This document shows positions 1 through 8,600 of a stretch of DNA of 64,000 nucleotides, one piece after another. The notes below the pieces were generated by a model. It worked only from the letters and a program-made list of their open reading frames with translations. It ran no database searches and was not told the DNA's origin. Each line of letters begins with the position of its first letter. The stretch's first letter is position 1. The DNA comes from Vagococcus carniphilus (lineage in GTDB: Bacteria; Bacillota; Bacilli; Lactobacillales; Vagococcaceae). Location of the stretch: the NCBI RefSeq assembly GCF_014397115.1, contig NZ_CP060720.1, forward strand, positions 698,001 to 762,000, written 5' to 3'. The position numbers and the translations under genes were made by a program.

Positions 1-47
1 TAGGTGAAAACAGCTATATCAGCTTGAAAGAAACTGACGTAATTTAA
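1..47 (+). CDS. C-terminal end of an upstream gene (partial)
   Basis: Reading from base 3, an open frame encodes GENSYISLKETDVI and then stops with TAA at 45-47. Its composition is ordinary for a protein tail, and the csp promoter begins just after it. Only 14 residues are visible, so neither the product nor the reality of the frame can be established. The call rests only on the window edge and on the lack of any other feature there. Confidence 0.35.
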   Translation, partial: GENSYISLKETDVI

Positions 48-69
48 ACAAAAACGTTTACTTACAGAC

Positions 70-98
70 TTGCATTTACATAATAGTTGCGTTATGAT
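70..98 (+). promoter_or_regulatory. sigma-A promoter of the cold-shock gene
   Basis: TTGCAT (70-75) and TATGAT (93-98) are separated by 17 bases. Transcription would start near 105, giving a leader of about 115 bases before the ATG at 220. Long leaders are usual for csp mRNAs and can act as cold-responsive structures; that role is inferred here. Confidence 0.65.
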
Positions 99-219
99 TG
101 AATTGTAATTTGGTTTTGGGATTCAATAGAAGTTGTAACAAATGTTTCAACCACCTCTATCGACCGAAAGCAAGTATACAAAATATTATTTAGTGCTTAT
201 GGCACGAGGAGGAAAAACA

Positions 220-420
220 ATGGCTCAAGGAACAGTAAAATGGTTTAACGCTGAAAAAGGTTTCGGATTTATCCAACAAGAAGAAGGAAATGACGTATTC
301 GTACATTTCTCAGCAATCGAAGGTGACGGATTCAAAACTTTAGAAGAAGGTCAAGCAGTGAACTTTGAAGTCGAAGAAACTGATCGTGGACCACAAGCAG
401 CTAACGTAACAAAAGCTTAA
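220..420 (+). CDS. cold-shock protein (CspA family)
   Basis: A 66-residue single-domain cold-shock protein, predicted to bind single-stranded RNA/DNA and melt mRNA structure in the cytoplasm. Both RNA-binding motifs are intact: KGFGFIQ (RNP1-like, about residues 13-19) and VFVHFSAI (RNP2-like, about 27-34). An open frame extends upstream to 142, but the ATG at 220 follows a strong AGGAGG and gives exactly the family length, so I use it. The gene stands alone between its own promoter and a strong terminator. The particular paralogue (A, B, C or D) cannot be told from sequence. Confidence 0.96.
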   Translation: MAQGTVKWFNAEKGFGFIQQEEGNDVFVHFSAIEGDGFKTLEEGQAVNFEVEETDRGPQAANVTKA

Positions 421-436
421 TTTAAAATTTAATGAA

Positions 437-474
437 TAAAAAGTGTAAGTAGCTTGTCTACTTACACTTTTTTT
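437..474. terminator. bidirectional rho-independent terminator
   Basis: The stem AGTGTAAGTAG / CTACTTACACT with a short loop is flanked by an A-run and a T-run. It can therefore end both csp and the convergent lipoprotein gene. Confidence 0.85.
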
Positions 475-481
475 GTTGATT

Positions 482-1645
482 CTATTTATAACTTTCCATA
501 CCAGCTGCTTGATGAAAAATAACTTCTCCTTGATAAGTAACATCAAGATTGTTGTAAAGAGGAGTATCCCCAGAAACGGGTCCTAAAAGCTGTTTAAATT
601 CATGTTCTTTTCCTGTTGGAATAACAACGTTTTTTTGATAGCGAACAGGAATATCCTCATCAACATCTGATAGACTTGAATTTTTATTTAAAGCAAGTTC
701 TTCTGCTGATACTTTAATATTATGATCAGACGTATTTTTAATCGTTAAAGTATAGAACATACCAGGGCCATCAGTTCCATCTTGTACCATAGTTGCTGAC
801 ATATCAGATTTTGTTGCGACAGGTCCTTCTAAATCTTCTTTGTAGATATACTCAGTACTAATGACTTCCCAGTTTTCATTTGAAGCGACATATTTCTTTT
901 CCAAATGGCCATTACTATTAACTCTGAATTGATAAGTCATTTTTTTATGAGCACCTGTTGGCACAGGTAAGTATTGAGAAATGATTAAGTAACCATCAAC
1001 CATATCTGATTGAAATTCTGAATTTTTATTTAATCCTTCTTCAGTAGCACCATTTTGAATTAAATAGTTTTTAATCCAAGTAATAGCTTGTTCTTCTGTT
1101 AGATTTTTAGGGTCAATAACTTCTTTTTTGGCTGCTTCAACTTCTGCTTGTTTATGATTCTCTTTATTTTCTTTTCCAATAACTACTAACTTTTCTACTA
1201 ACTTTTGATAATCTTTAAAAGTTTTGTCTAATTCTTTTTTTGACCACGAAAAATTATTTTCTGCTGGAGAAATACGAGTGACTTTATCTTTGTCAACTTT
1301 GAATGTCATAGTAGACCCTGCAGTTCCTTGACCTAAAGTAAAACCATCTTTTTCTTTGGTGAAAGTGACATTTCCTTCAGGCTCTTTTGTAATAAAGTAA
1401 AATAAATCATCGATTGATTGTTTATTATCTTTAGCTTCTAAATAAATAGAGAGATAACCAGCAGCTGCATAATCTTCATCGGTAAATAGAGTCTTTTCTA
1501 TTTCTTTTGAAGAGGTACTTGTCTTTGTTTGTGAGACACTCGTACTTTCAGTCGTCTCTTTTGATTCGTTATTTGTCCCCTTTTGTGAGCACCCAACTAA
1601 TGTGAGTAATGATAAAACATAAACCATCCCTTTAAACGCTTTCAT
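482..1645 (-). CDS. predicted lipoprotein, function unknown
   Basis: A 387-residue secreted lipoprotein. The N-terminus MKAFKGMVYVLSLLTLVGCS is a lipoprotein signal peptide with lipobox LVGC, so the mature protein starts at Cys19 and would be anchored to the outer face of the membrane. A Ser/Thr-rich linker follows (about residues 20-50). The remainder is mixed alpha/beta; the last 110 residues, with TLTIKNTSDHNIKVSAEEL and a proline-rich end, look like an Ig-like DUF5067-type beta domain. There is no enzymatic motif. It is monocistronic and convergent with csp. The localisation is secure and the function is not recognised. Confidence 0.8.
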   Translation of the reverse strand: MKAFKGMVYVLSLLTLVGCSQKGTNNESKETTESTSVSQTKTSTSSKEIEKTLFTDEDYAAAGYLSIYLEAKDNKQSIDDLFYFITKEPEGNVTFTKEKDGFTLGQGTAGSTMTFKVDKDKVTRISPAENNFSWSKKELDKTFKDYQKLVEKLVVIGKENKENHKQAEVEAAKKEVIDPKNLTEEQAITWIKNYLIQNGATEEGLNKNSEFQSDMVDGYLIISQYLPVPTGAHKKMTYQFRVNSNGHLEKKYVASNENWEVISTEYIYKEDLEGPVATKSDMSATMVQDGTDGPGMFYTLTIKNTSDHNIKVSAEELALNKNSSLSDVDEDIPVRYQKNVVIPTGKEHEFKQLLGPVSGDTPLYNNLDVTYQGEVIFHQAAGMESYK

Positions 1646-1727
1646 TTTTCATTCCTTTCTTTTAACTGTGTTATTTATTTCCTTTTTCATCATATCAAAT
1701 AATTTAATCTATTTATAGTTAATAACA

Positions 1728-1763
1728 AAAAAACAGGGAAATGCAAAGGCATTCTCCTGTTTT
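1728..1763 (-). terminator. terminator of rpoY-rnjA
   Basis: On the minus strand the arms AAACAGG / CCTGTTT enclose an inner GAATGC/GCATTT stem with one mismatch, followed by a run of seven T. It lies directly after the rnjA stop. Confidence 0.75.
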
Positions 1764-1771
1764 GAAATAAT

Positions 1772-3445
1772 CTAGTTAGCTTCAAGAACAACTGGAAGAA
1801 TCATTGGATGTCTTTCAGTTTGTTCGATTAAGAAAGGTTGGATGGCGTTAATAATAACTTCATTTAACATAGCTTCATCACAATCTTTGTTTTTCAAAGC
1901 TTTACGAATGGCATTAAATAAAATTCGTTGTGATTCTTGGATAAGTTCTCCGGATTCTCTCATATAGATAAATCCACGAGATAAGATGTCTGGACCAGCC
2001 ACAATTGTTTGAGTTTCATAGTTAACTGTTGCAACAGCTAAAACCAAACCATCTTCAGAAAGAATACGACGATCTTTTAAGACGATGTTGCCAATATCAC
2101 CAATACCGCTACCATCTACATAAACATCATCTGCATTAAAATGACCAGCTTTTCTAGCACTTTCAGCAGTTAAAGCTAAGACATCTCCATTTTCTAAGAT
2201 ATAGCAGTTTTCTTTTTTAACGCCTGTTGCTTGAGCAGATTGTGAATGTACATTTAACATTCTGTATTCACCGTGAACAGGGATAAAATATTTTGGTTTA
2301 AGTAAGCGAAGTAATAATTTTTGTTCTTGTTGGCCGCCGTGACCAGAAGTATGAATATTATTAACTTTACCATGAATCACGTTAGCACCAGCTTCTGAAA
2401 GTAAGTTAATCAAGCGATTAACACTTGTTGTGTTTCCAGGAATTGGAGAGCTTGAAAAAATAACTGTATCATCAGGCTGAATTGCAATTTGGCGGTGAGT
2501 TCCATTAGCAATACGACTTAAGGCAGCCATTGGTTCACCCTGAGAACCCGTACATAAAATCATGATTTCATTAGCTGGATAATTATTGATTTCTCGACTA
2601 TCAATAAACGTATCGTCTGGTACATTGATGTAACCTAATGCACGACCATTAACCATTGCGTTTTCCATACTACGACCGAAAACAGCAATTTTACGACCAG
2701 TTTTAACAGCAGCTTCTGCTGTTTGTTGTAATCTGAAAATATTTGAAGCAAATGTAGCAAATATGACACGGCCTTCAACTTTTTCAATAATTCTTAAAAT
2801 TGAATCGCCAATAACTTTTTCAGATTTGGTAAAATCAGGCACTTCAGCATTCGTGCTATCTGATAATAAACAAAGAACGCCTTCTTCTCCAAGTCGAGCC
2901 ATTTTATGTAAATCAGCAGGCTCACCGACAGGAGTAAAATCAAATTTAAAGTCACCAGAATAAACAATATTACCAGAAGGTGTTTTAACAATTACACCGT
3001 TTGCTTCTGGAATACTATGAGTTGTGCGATAAAAACTTACTGATGTTTTTCTGAATTTAATAACAGAATCCTCGTTGACTTCATGTAATTCAGCATCACG
3101 AAGTAAACCATGTTCGTCTAGTTTGTTACGAATAAGAGCCATAGCAAGAGGGCCTGCATAAATCGGAATATTAGCTTGTTTTAATAGAAATGGAACGCCA
3201 CCAATATGATCTTCGTGTCCATGGGTAATTACTAAAGCTTTCACTTTAGAAAGATTTTTAAGGATGTATTGATAGTCAGGAATAACATAATCAATTCCTA
3301 ATAAATCGTCTTCTGGGAATTTGATACCAGCATCAATGATGATGATTTCATCTTGAAATTGGACCCCATACATATTTTTCCCAATTTCACCAAGTCCACC
3401 GATGCCAAATACACCTGTTTCATTGTTTTTTATTTGAACTTTCAT
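1772..3445 (-). CDS. rnjA: ribonuclease J1
   Basis: A 557-residue metallo-beta-lactamase/beta-CASP nuclease. RNase J1 has 5'-to-3' exonuclease and endonuclease activity and is central to mRNA decay and rRNA maturation in Firmicutes. The zinc-binding motif HGHEDH sits at residues 75-80. Further conserved pieces are [17 protein letters not shown], the beta-CASP motif TSGHGGQQE and PVHGEYRML, followed by the C-terminal dimerisation domain. Length is normal for the J1 class. It starts 2 bases after the rpoY stop and so is co-transcribed with it, a conserved arrangement in this phylum. J1 rather than J2 is chosen because of the rpoY linkage. Confidence 0.95.
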   Translation of the reverse strand: MKVQIKNNETGVFGIGGLGEIGKNMYGVQFQDEIIIIDAGIKFPEDDLLGIDYVIPDYQYILKNLSKVKALVITHGHEDHIGGVPFLLKQANIPIYAGPLAMALIRNKLDEHGLLRDAELHEVNEDSVIKFRKTSVSFYRTTHSIPEANGVIVKTPSGNIVYSGDFKFDFTPVGEPADLHKMARLGEEGVLCLLSDSTNAEVPDFTKSEKVIGDSILRIIEKVEGRVIFATFASNIFRLQQTAEAAVKTGRKIAVFGRSMENAMVNGRALGYINVPDDTFIDSREINNYPANEIMILCTGSQGEPMAALSRIANGTHRQIAIQPDDTVIFSSSPIPGNTTSVNRLINLLSEAGANVIHGKVNNIHTSGHGGQQEQKLLLRLLKPKYFIPVHGEYRMLNVHSQSAQATGVKKENCYILENGDVLALTAESARKAGHFNADDVYVDGSGIGDIGNIVLKDRRILSEDGLVLAVATVNYETQTIVAGPDILSRGFIYMRESGELIQESQRILFNAIRKALKNKDCDEAMLNEVIINAIQPFLIEQTERHPMILPVVLEAN

Positions 3446-3447
3446 AA

Positions 3448-3663
3448 CTAGTCAAACTCCACAAGTTTGAAATCAGCATTTTCTTTTTCGTAGTCTAAGT
3501 GATTTCCTTCAAGTGCTTGAATTAGTTCAATATTATAGGGTGTATGTTGCTCAATTATTTTTCTAGCTTCAACAGGTGTTTCTGCCTCAATGTATAGGGA
3601 TACAGTTTTCTCTCTTTGGGGACTACGTGCTTTGTCTTCTTGATAATATACTTTAAAAATCAT
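3448..3663 (-). CDS. rpoY: RNA polymerase epsilon subunit (RpoY)
   Basis: A 71-residue small accessory subunit of RNA polymerase, formerly DUF1447/YkzG. The sequence matches the family along its whole length: MIFKVYYQ start, the segment [16 protein letters not shown], and the C-terminal [11 protein letters not shown]. It is first in a two-gene operon with rnjA, coupling a polymerase subunit to an RNase, which is the standard Firmicute order. The ATG at 3663 follows a good AAGGAG on the minus strand. A leader of roughly 195 bases lies upstream. Confidence 0.95.
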   Translation of the reverse strand: MIFKVYYQEDKARSPQREKTVSLYIEAETPVEARKIIEQHTPYNIELIQALEGNHLDYEKENADFKLVEFD

Positions 3664-3864
3664 ATAAAAATCTCCTTCAATAGTTTTTAGTGAGTTAATT
3701 TATTTTTAAACGCAACAAACTGAGGTGTAAAATACACCTATTTTTGTCATATGGTTAGCCTTAAAGAAATCTTCAAAGTAACATGAAACCTTGTTTTGTT
3801 TCATTATAAAAGAAATAAATTCACCGTCTCGTGTGTGGAGTTGTATTCTCCAACAATTAGGTAC
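3664..3864 (-). promoter_or_regulatory. long 5' leader of rpoY-rnjA
   Basis: About 200 bases lie between the predicted promoter and the rpoY ATG. Besides the small ORF, they contain three inverted repeats on the transcribed strand: TGGAG/CTCCA, TGAAAC/GTTTCA and GGTGTA/TACACC. No T-run follows them, so they do not look like terminators. Many RNase operons autoregulate through their leader; here that is only an inference. Confidence 0.4.
3706..3750 (-). CDS. 14-codon ORF in the rpoY-rnjA leader
   Basis: On the minus strand an ATG at 3750 opens MTKIGVFYTSVCCV and stops with TAA at 3706. A weak AAGG lies 8 bases upstream. The same frame can start at an ATG at 3804, giving 32 residues, but no ribosome site precedes that one. 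Codons 5-9 overlap a perfect hairpin, GGTGTA-AAA-TACACC (3724-3738), and the peptide ends in Cys-Cys-Val. Such placement is typical of a regulatory leader peptide or a tiny translated protein. Nothing in the sequence proves translation. Confidence 0.35.
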   Translation of the reverse strand: MTKIGVFYTSVCCV

Positions 3865-3893
3865 ATTCTATCATATACCGCGAGCATTGTATA
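3865..3893 (-). promoter_or_regulatory. probable sigma-A promoter of rpoY-rnjA
   Basis: On the minus strand TATACA (3893-3888) and TAGAAT (3870-3865) are 17 bases apart, which puts the start site near 3858. The -35 matches the consensus at four of six bases. Confidence 0.45.
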
Positions 3894-3940
3894 GAATCAT
3901 TAACTCATGTAAAGGCTTTAAATAATATACGAGTAAACTA

Positions 3941-3976
3941 AAAAGAGCCGAGGATTATAGTCCTCAGCTCTTTTTT
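3941..3976. terminator. terminator after yjdI-yjdJ
   Basis: GAGC and GAGGA pair with TCCTC and GCTC across one mismatch, with A-runs and T-runs on both sides. It serves the yjdJ end on the minus strand and could also stop plus-strand read-through. Confidence 0.75.
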
Positions 3977-3980
3977 AAGT

Positions 3981-4253
3981 TTAATGTAAAACATCTTGAT
4001 ATTCTTTTTTTCGATCAAATTCTTTTTTAGCAAAAGGACAAAGTGGTATAACTTTTTTACCATTTCGACGTGCATAATCAACACCTAGAGAGACTAATTT
4101 TTCAGCAATTCCTTGACCACGATGATTATCATCAACAAAAGTATGGTCAATAATGATTAAGCTTTCACCAGCATTTGACCAAGTCATTTCACCAATTTCT
4201 TGTTTGTTGTCATCTAAAACAACAAAACGAGTTTCTTCTTCAATATAGTTCAT
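3981..4253 (-). CDS. yjdJ: small GNAT-type N-acetyltransferase (YjdJ-like)
   Basis: A 90-residue minimal GNAT domain. HRGQGIAEKLV (about residues 43-53) is the acetyl-CoA-binding loop. The tail VIPLCPFAKKEFDRK is characteristic of the COG2388/YjdJ group, whose substrate is not known. Its ATG directly abuts the stop of yjdI on the same strand, so the two are translationally linked, as in many other bacteria. Cytoplasmic. Confidence 0.8.
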   Translation of the reverse strand: MNYIEEETRFVVLDDNKQEIGEMTWSNAGESLIIIDHTFVDDNHRGQGIAEKLVSLGVDYARRNGKKVIPLCPFAKKEFDRKKEYQDVLH

Positions 4254-4520
4254 TTAGGCAGTCTCCTTTTTAATATACTTTAGTGCACCAGTAGGGCATG
4301 AGTTAAGAACGCGTTCATTTGATTTAGTTTCACCGTTATCAGCTATAATCCACGGACGTCTACCAACTTCAAAAACATCAGGATTTCCTCGAACACAGTT
4401 TCCAGCATGTTCACAAATTTGCTGATTGTAGTAGATATCCATTTCTTTACCGGAATACTTACGATATCCAGCGTCTAGTAATTCTTTTTCAGGTACATTT
4501 GCTTCATTGATATTTGACAT
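4254..4520 (-). CDS. yjdI: (4Fe-4S) mono-cluster protein, YjdI family
   Basis: An 88-residue ferredoxin-like protein of the DUF1271/YjdI type. The cysteines expected to hold an Fe-S cluster are present: CEHAGNC in the middle and SCPTG near the C-terminus. The surrounding segments VRGNPDVFEVGRRPWI and CPTGALKY are family signatures. It is first in a two-gene operon with yjdJ. The partner and reaction are unknown; electron transfer or iron-sulphur sensing is inferred from the family. Confidence 0.8.
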   Translation of the reverse strand: MSNINEANVPEKELLDAGYRKYSGKEMDIYYNQQICEHAGNCVRGNPDVFEVGRRPWIIADNGETKSNERVLNSCPTGALKYIKKETA

Positions 4521-4708
4521 AAGAGTTTATTCCTTTCAAGAAAATATATTGAGAATTAAGTATAACATAAAAATAAAACATCTGCTTCCTTTTAGTAAGT
4601 TAAATATTTCTTAAATTTTTCGTAAAAACTTAAGAATATCTTAAAAACTAAACAGTAAAATTAAATTAGAATAGTAGGATGAACAAATAATAGAAAGGAA
4701 GATGGACG

Positions 4709-4867
4709 ATGCTAAAATTAATTGTATTTGGCACATTGATTAACTTTGCTATTTTCTTTAAATTTGGTCCCGGACTATCAGGCATTAATGTTTTATTTAC
4801 AATTGGATTACTCGGTATTTTATATGATTTGATAAGAGAAAAGAAACAAGCAATAAGAAATGAATAG
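4709..4867 (+). CDS. small membrane protein, unknown
   Basis: A 52-residue ORF with start ATG at 4709, preceded by AAAGGAAG about 8 bases away, and followed directly by a strong terminator. Both features support a real gene. It encodes two hydrophobic segments (about residues 3-17 and 26-41) separated by KFGPGLSG, then a charged tail LIREKKQAIRNE, so a two-helix membrane protein with a cytoplasmic C-terminus is likely. I do not recognise the family. The ORF on the opposite strand here is a shadow. Confidence 0.6.
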   Translation: MLKLIVFGTLINFAIFFKFGPGLSGINVLFTIGLLGILYDLIREKKQAIRNE

Positions 4868-4871
4868 ATAG

Positions 4872-4907
4872 AAAAGATTGGCATTTTTAGGAGCCAATCT
4901 TTTTTTG
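4872..4907 (+). terminator. rho-independent terminator
   Basis: AAAAGATTGGC pairs with GCCAATCTTTT around a short loop and is followed by a T-run. It ends the small membrane protein gene. Confidence 0.85.
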
Positions 4908-4932
4908 TCTTGAGAAAATCTAGTAGTTCAGG

Positions 4933-4967
4933 TTTTAAGCGACAAATAGCAAAACTGTCGCTTAAAA
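4933..4967. repeat. perfect 12-bp inverted repeat upstream of the ABC exporter
   Basis: The arms TTTTAAGCGACA (4933-4944) and TGTCGCTTAAAA (4956-4967) flank an 11-base loop. It lies 88 bases before the exporter start and right after another terminator. It could be a second terminator or a repressor operator; the sequence does not decide. Confidence 0.5.
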
Positions 4968-5055
4968 AAGGACAGTAAAACTGGGGCTTTTATTAAAAAA
5001 ATGTGGTATGTTATAAAATAGCAACATATGTTCATAATAGATAGGAGATGATTAA

Positions 5056-6786
5056 GTGAAAACAATGTGGCATTATGCCATGCGACAAAAAGGCTTACTA
5101 GCAATCAATATAGTTTGCGTATTTGGATTTATTATTATTGAATTAGGGTTGCCAACACTACTAGCTAAAATGTTAGATGTGGGAATCGTTAATAGTGATT
5201 TTGAATATGTTAAAAAGATGGGTACCTATATGATTGCAACAGTCCTTGTAGGGATTGTCCTCTACATTGGATTAGCCGTAGTCGGTGCAAGAATCAACAC
5301 ACGTCTTGTTCAACAAATGAGAAACGATATGATGGAGAATATGCAACGTTTTTCTCATCAAGAATATGAAAAATTAGGTATATCTTCTCTTATCACTCGT
5401 ACAACAAATGATGCGTTTCAAGTGATGACATTTATGGGAATGATTTTAAGAATCGGCTTTATCACTCCTTTTATGTTTATCTCAAGTATTGTGATGATTG
5501 TTAGAACAAGTCCTTCATTAACAGCGTTTGTTATTGGAGCATTGCCATTTTTACTTGGCGGAATTATTGTTATAGGTAAGCGTTCAGAACCTTTATCTAG
5601 ATTACAACAAAAAAATCTCGATAATATCAATATGATTTTAAGAGAAAATTTAACGGGACTACGAGTTATTCGAGCTTTTGTTAATGAAAAATTTGAAGAA
5701 AAACGTTTTGATCGTGTGAACCGTGATTACACTGAAAGTTCTAAAAAATTATTTAAATTAATGGCTTCAGCTCAACCGGCCTTTTTCTTTTTATTTAACA
5801 TTGTTATGGTATTAGTTATTTGGTTTGGTAGTGTTCAAATTGATGGTGGTAACTTAGAAGTAGGTAATTTAATTGCTTTTATTGAATATATTTTCCACGC
5901 GCTATTCTCATTCTTGCTTTTTTCTACGGTATTTATGATGTATCCTCGAGCAGCTGTCTCTGCCGGTCGTGTCCAAGAAGTACTAGACATGGAACCTTCT
6001 ATCTCAAGTCCTGAAAATGGTGTTACTGAAACAAAAACAAATGGTGTACTAGAATTTAAAGATGTGTCATTTGCTTATCCAGGAAACTCAGAAAGTCCAG
6101 TTATTCGGAATGTCTCGTTTACAGCTAATCCAGGTGAAACGGTTGCCTTTATTGGAAGTACGGGAAGTGGAAAATCTACTTTAATTCAGTTAATTCCAAG
6201 GTTTTATGATGTTTCAAGAGGGTCTATTTTAATTGATGGAGTAGACGTTAGAGATTACGATCTATCAGCTTTACGTGACAAAATTGGTTACATTCCTCAA
6301 AAAGCTTTACTGTTTTCTGGAACAATTGAAGATAACTTAAGATACGGAAAACCAGATGCAACTGAAAGAGAGATGCGGGAAGCAATTGATATCGCACAAG
6401 CAACAGAATTTATTTCTCAAAAAGAGAAAGGGTTAGAAGAACCGATTTCAGAAGGGGGCTCTAACTTCTCAGGTGGACAAAAACAACGTTTAGCAATTGC
6501 TAGAGCGTTAATTAGAAAACCAGCTATTTATGTATTTGATGATAGTTTTTCAGCACTTGATTACAAAACAGATGCCACTTTAAGAAATAGATTAAAGAAA
6601 GAAACGACAGAATCTACAGTGTTAATCGTGGCACAACGTGTGAGTACGATTATGCATGCTGATAAGATTGTTGTATTAAACGAAGGCGATGTCGTTGGTA
6701 TTGGAACACATCATGATTTATTAAAATCATGTTCTATTTACTATGATATAGCCTCATCTCAATTAACAGAGGAGGAGTTAGCATGA
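5056..6786 (+). CDS. ABC exporter half-transporter, degenerate-site subunit
   Basis: A 576-residue permease-ATPase with six predicted membrane helices (residues about 1-310) and a C-terminal nucleotide-binding domain. Walker A is GSTGSGKST and the signature FSGGQ is canonical. After Walker B the catalytic Glu is replaced by Asp (VFDDSFSALD), the hallmark of the degenerate site in heterodimeric exporters such as LmrCD, BmrCD, EfrAB and TM287/288. The start is GTG at 5056, with AGGAG 8 bases upstream. Its stop overlaps the ATG of the partner (ATGA), so the subunits are made together. Likely a multidrug or lipid exporter; the substrate is unknown. Confidence 0.9.
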   Translation: MKTMWHYAMRQKGLLAINIVCVFGFIIIELGLPTLLAKMLDVGIVNSDFEYVKKMGTYMIATVLVGIVLYIGLAVVGARINTRLVQQMRNDMMENMQRFSHQEYEKLGISSLITRTTNDAFQVMTFMGMILRIGFITPFMFISSIVMIVRTSPSLTAFVIGALPFLLGGIIVIGKRSEPLSRLQQKNLDNINMILRENLTGLRVIRAFVNEKFEEKRFDRVNRDYTESSKKLFKLMASAQPAFFFLFNIVMVLVIWFGSVQIDGGNLEVGNLIAFIEYIFHALFSFLLFSTVFMMYPRAAVSAGRVQEVLDMEPSISSPENGVTETKTNGVLEFKDVSFAYPGNSESPVIRNVSFTANPGETVAFIGSTGSGKSTLIQLIPRFYDVSRGSILIDGVDVRDYDLSALRDKIGYIPQKALLFSGTIEDNLRYGKPDATEREMREAIDIAQATEFISQKEKGLEEPISEGGSNFSGGQKQRLAIARALIRKPAIYVFDDSFSALDYKTDATLRNRLKKETTESTVLIVAQRVSTIMHADKIVVLNEGDVVGIGTHHDLLKSCSIYYDIASSQLTEEELA

Positions 6787-8543
6787 AAAAATCAACTGGT
6801 TCTTTAAACAGACTTTATGCCTACATCTCTCCTTATAAGCTTCATTTTTTCTCAGCCATTTTTATGACTATTATTGCTATTGTTTTAAATGGGATTTTAC
6901 CTTGGGTGACAGGATTACCGACCACTCGAATAGCTCAAAATGTGAAAAATGGAGAGTCTGTTGATTTTACCTATATTGGAAAAATCATAGTCATTTTACT
7001 TCTCATTGGGACAGCCTGGAGTATAGCAAGTTTCTTAGCTCAAATGTTTATGACAAATGTTGTCCAACATTCAATGCGTGATTTAAGACAAGATTTGGAT
7101 AAGAAAATTAATCGCTTGCCAGTCTCTTATTTTGATAAAAATCAATTTGGAGATGTTTTATCTCGTATCACAAATGACGTGGATGCAGTGAGTAATGCGA
7201 TGCAACAAAGTTTTATCGCGATTATTAACGCTATTTTAGGAATTGTGATGGCAATTGTTGCAATGTTAATGATCAACATAAAATTAGCGATGGTCGTTAT
7301 GGTAATTATTCCTCTATCCATTATTATTTCAAAAATTGTGGTTAATATTTCTCAACGTTACTTTAAGAAGCAACAAGATTCTTTAGGTGATTTGAATGGT
7401 TTCGTACAAGAAAATCTAACAGGATTTAACGTATTGAAATTATATGGACGAGAAGAACAAACGATATCTGATTTTAAAGAAGTAAATGGTAACTTAGCTA
7501 AAAATGGTTTTAAAGCAGCTGCTTTATCAGGCTTGATGATGCCGTTAGTTAATCTAACAGCTTATAGTGCTTATATTGGTGTTGCTGTGTTAGGTTCTTA
7601 TTATATTATCCAAGGCGTTTTATTACTTGGTAACTTACAAGCGTTCATTCAATACGTATGGCAAGTGAGTCAACCAATGGGACAAATTACCCAATTGTCT
7701 TCAGTGATTCAAAGTGCTTCTGCTGCTACAAAACGTGTGTTTGAAATCATGGATGAACCAGAAGAAATCTTAAATGAACAAGATATTCCTTTACCAGAAA
7801 AAATTGAAGGTAATGTAACATTTGAAAATGTATCATTTAGTTATGATCCTCAAAAACCGTTGATTCAGAACTTAAATATTGAAGTGAAAAGTGGACAGAC
7901 TGTTGCGGTAGTCGGACCAACGGGTGCAGGGAAAACAACTCTTATTAATTTGTTGATGCGTTTTTATGATGTGACAGAAGGTTCTATTAAGATTGATGGT
8001 ATTGATACAAAGGCAATGAATCGTAGTGATGTTCGTTCTCTTTTTGGAATGGTTCTACAAGATGCTTGGCTATATAATGACAGCATCTCAGAAAATATTC
8101 GTTTTGGTAAGTTAGATGCAACTGATTATGAGGTTGTTGATGCAGCAAAAACCGCGAATGTGGATCATTTCATTCGAACAATGCCTGATGGTTATAATAT
8201 GGCAATTAATGAAGAAGGGGACAATGTGTCTCTTGGTCAAAAACAGCTACTAACTATTGCTCGTGCTGTTATCTCAGATCCTAAAATTCTGATTTTAGAT
8301 GAAGCAACTAGTTCTGTGGATACTAGATTAGAAGGTTTGATTCAAAAAGCAATGGATCGTGTGATGGAAGGTAGAACGAGTTTTGTAATTGCCCATCGTC
8401 TATCAACCATTCGTGACGCTGATTTAATTCTTGTGATGGATCAAGGACAAATCATCGAACAAGGAAATCACGAAACATTAATAGCTAAAAAAGGCTTCTA
8501 CGAAAAACTGTATAATAGCCAGTTCCAAGAAGAAGCAGAGTAA
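6783..8543 (+). CDS. ABC exporter half-transporter, catalytic-site subunit
   Basis: A 586-residue partner of the preceding gene, overlapping it by 4 bases. It has six membrane helices, Walker A GPTGAGKT, Walker B plus catalytic Glu (ILILDEATSSVD) and switch His (IAHRLS). Its signature is VSLGQ instead of LSGGQ. This is the complementary lesion expected when this signature faces the degenerate Walker B of the first subunit, leaving one competent ATP site. The architecture matches LmrD/BmrD/EfrB-type proteins. A terminator follows at once. Confidence 0.9.
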   Translation: MKKSTGSLNRLYAYISPYKLHFFSAIFMTIIAIVLNGILPWVTGLPTTRIAQNVKNGESVDFTYIGKIIVILLLIGTAWSIASFLAQMFMTNVVQHSMRDLRQDLDKKINRLPVSYFDKNQFGDVLSRITNDVDAVSNAMQQSFIAIINAILGIVMAIVAMLMINIKLAMVVMVIIPLSIIISKIVVNISQRYFKKQQDSLGDLNGFVQENLTGFNVLKLYGREEQTISDFKEVNGNLAKNGFKAAALSGLMMPLVNLTAYSAYIGVAVLGSYYIIQGVLLLGNLQAFIQYVWQVSQPMGQITQLSSVIQSASAATKRVFEIMDEPEEILNEQDIPLPEKIEGNVTFENVSFSYDPQKPLIQNLNIEVKSGQTVAVVGPTGAGKTTLINLLMRFYDVTEGSIKIDGIDTKAMNRSDVRSLFGMVLQDAWLYNDSISENIRFGKLDATDYEVVDAAKTANVDHFIRTMPDGYNMAINEEGDNVSLGQKQLLTIARAVISDPKILILDEATSSVDTRLEGLIQKAMDRVMEGRTSFVIAHRLSTIRDADLILVMDQGQIIEQGNHETLIAKKGFYEKLYNSQFQEEAE

Positions 8544-8560
8544 AACAATAAGGTGAGTAT

Positions 8561-8600
8561 AAAAATAGAGACTGACGAAAATGTCGGCCTCTATTTTTTT
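8561..8600. terminator. bidirectional terminator
   Basis: AAAAATAGAG pairs with CTCTATTTTT, and an inner GAC/GTC stem forms around an AAAA-containing loop. It lies between the convergent exporter and methyltransferase genes and overlaps the latter's last codons. Confidence 0.8.

Noticed and set aside
4666-4884. Minus-strand 72-residue hydrophobic ORF
   Set aside because: It mirrors the 52-residue plus-strand membrane gene, which has a good ribosome site and its own terminator.
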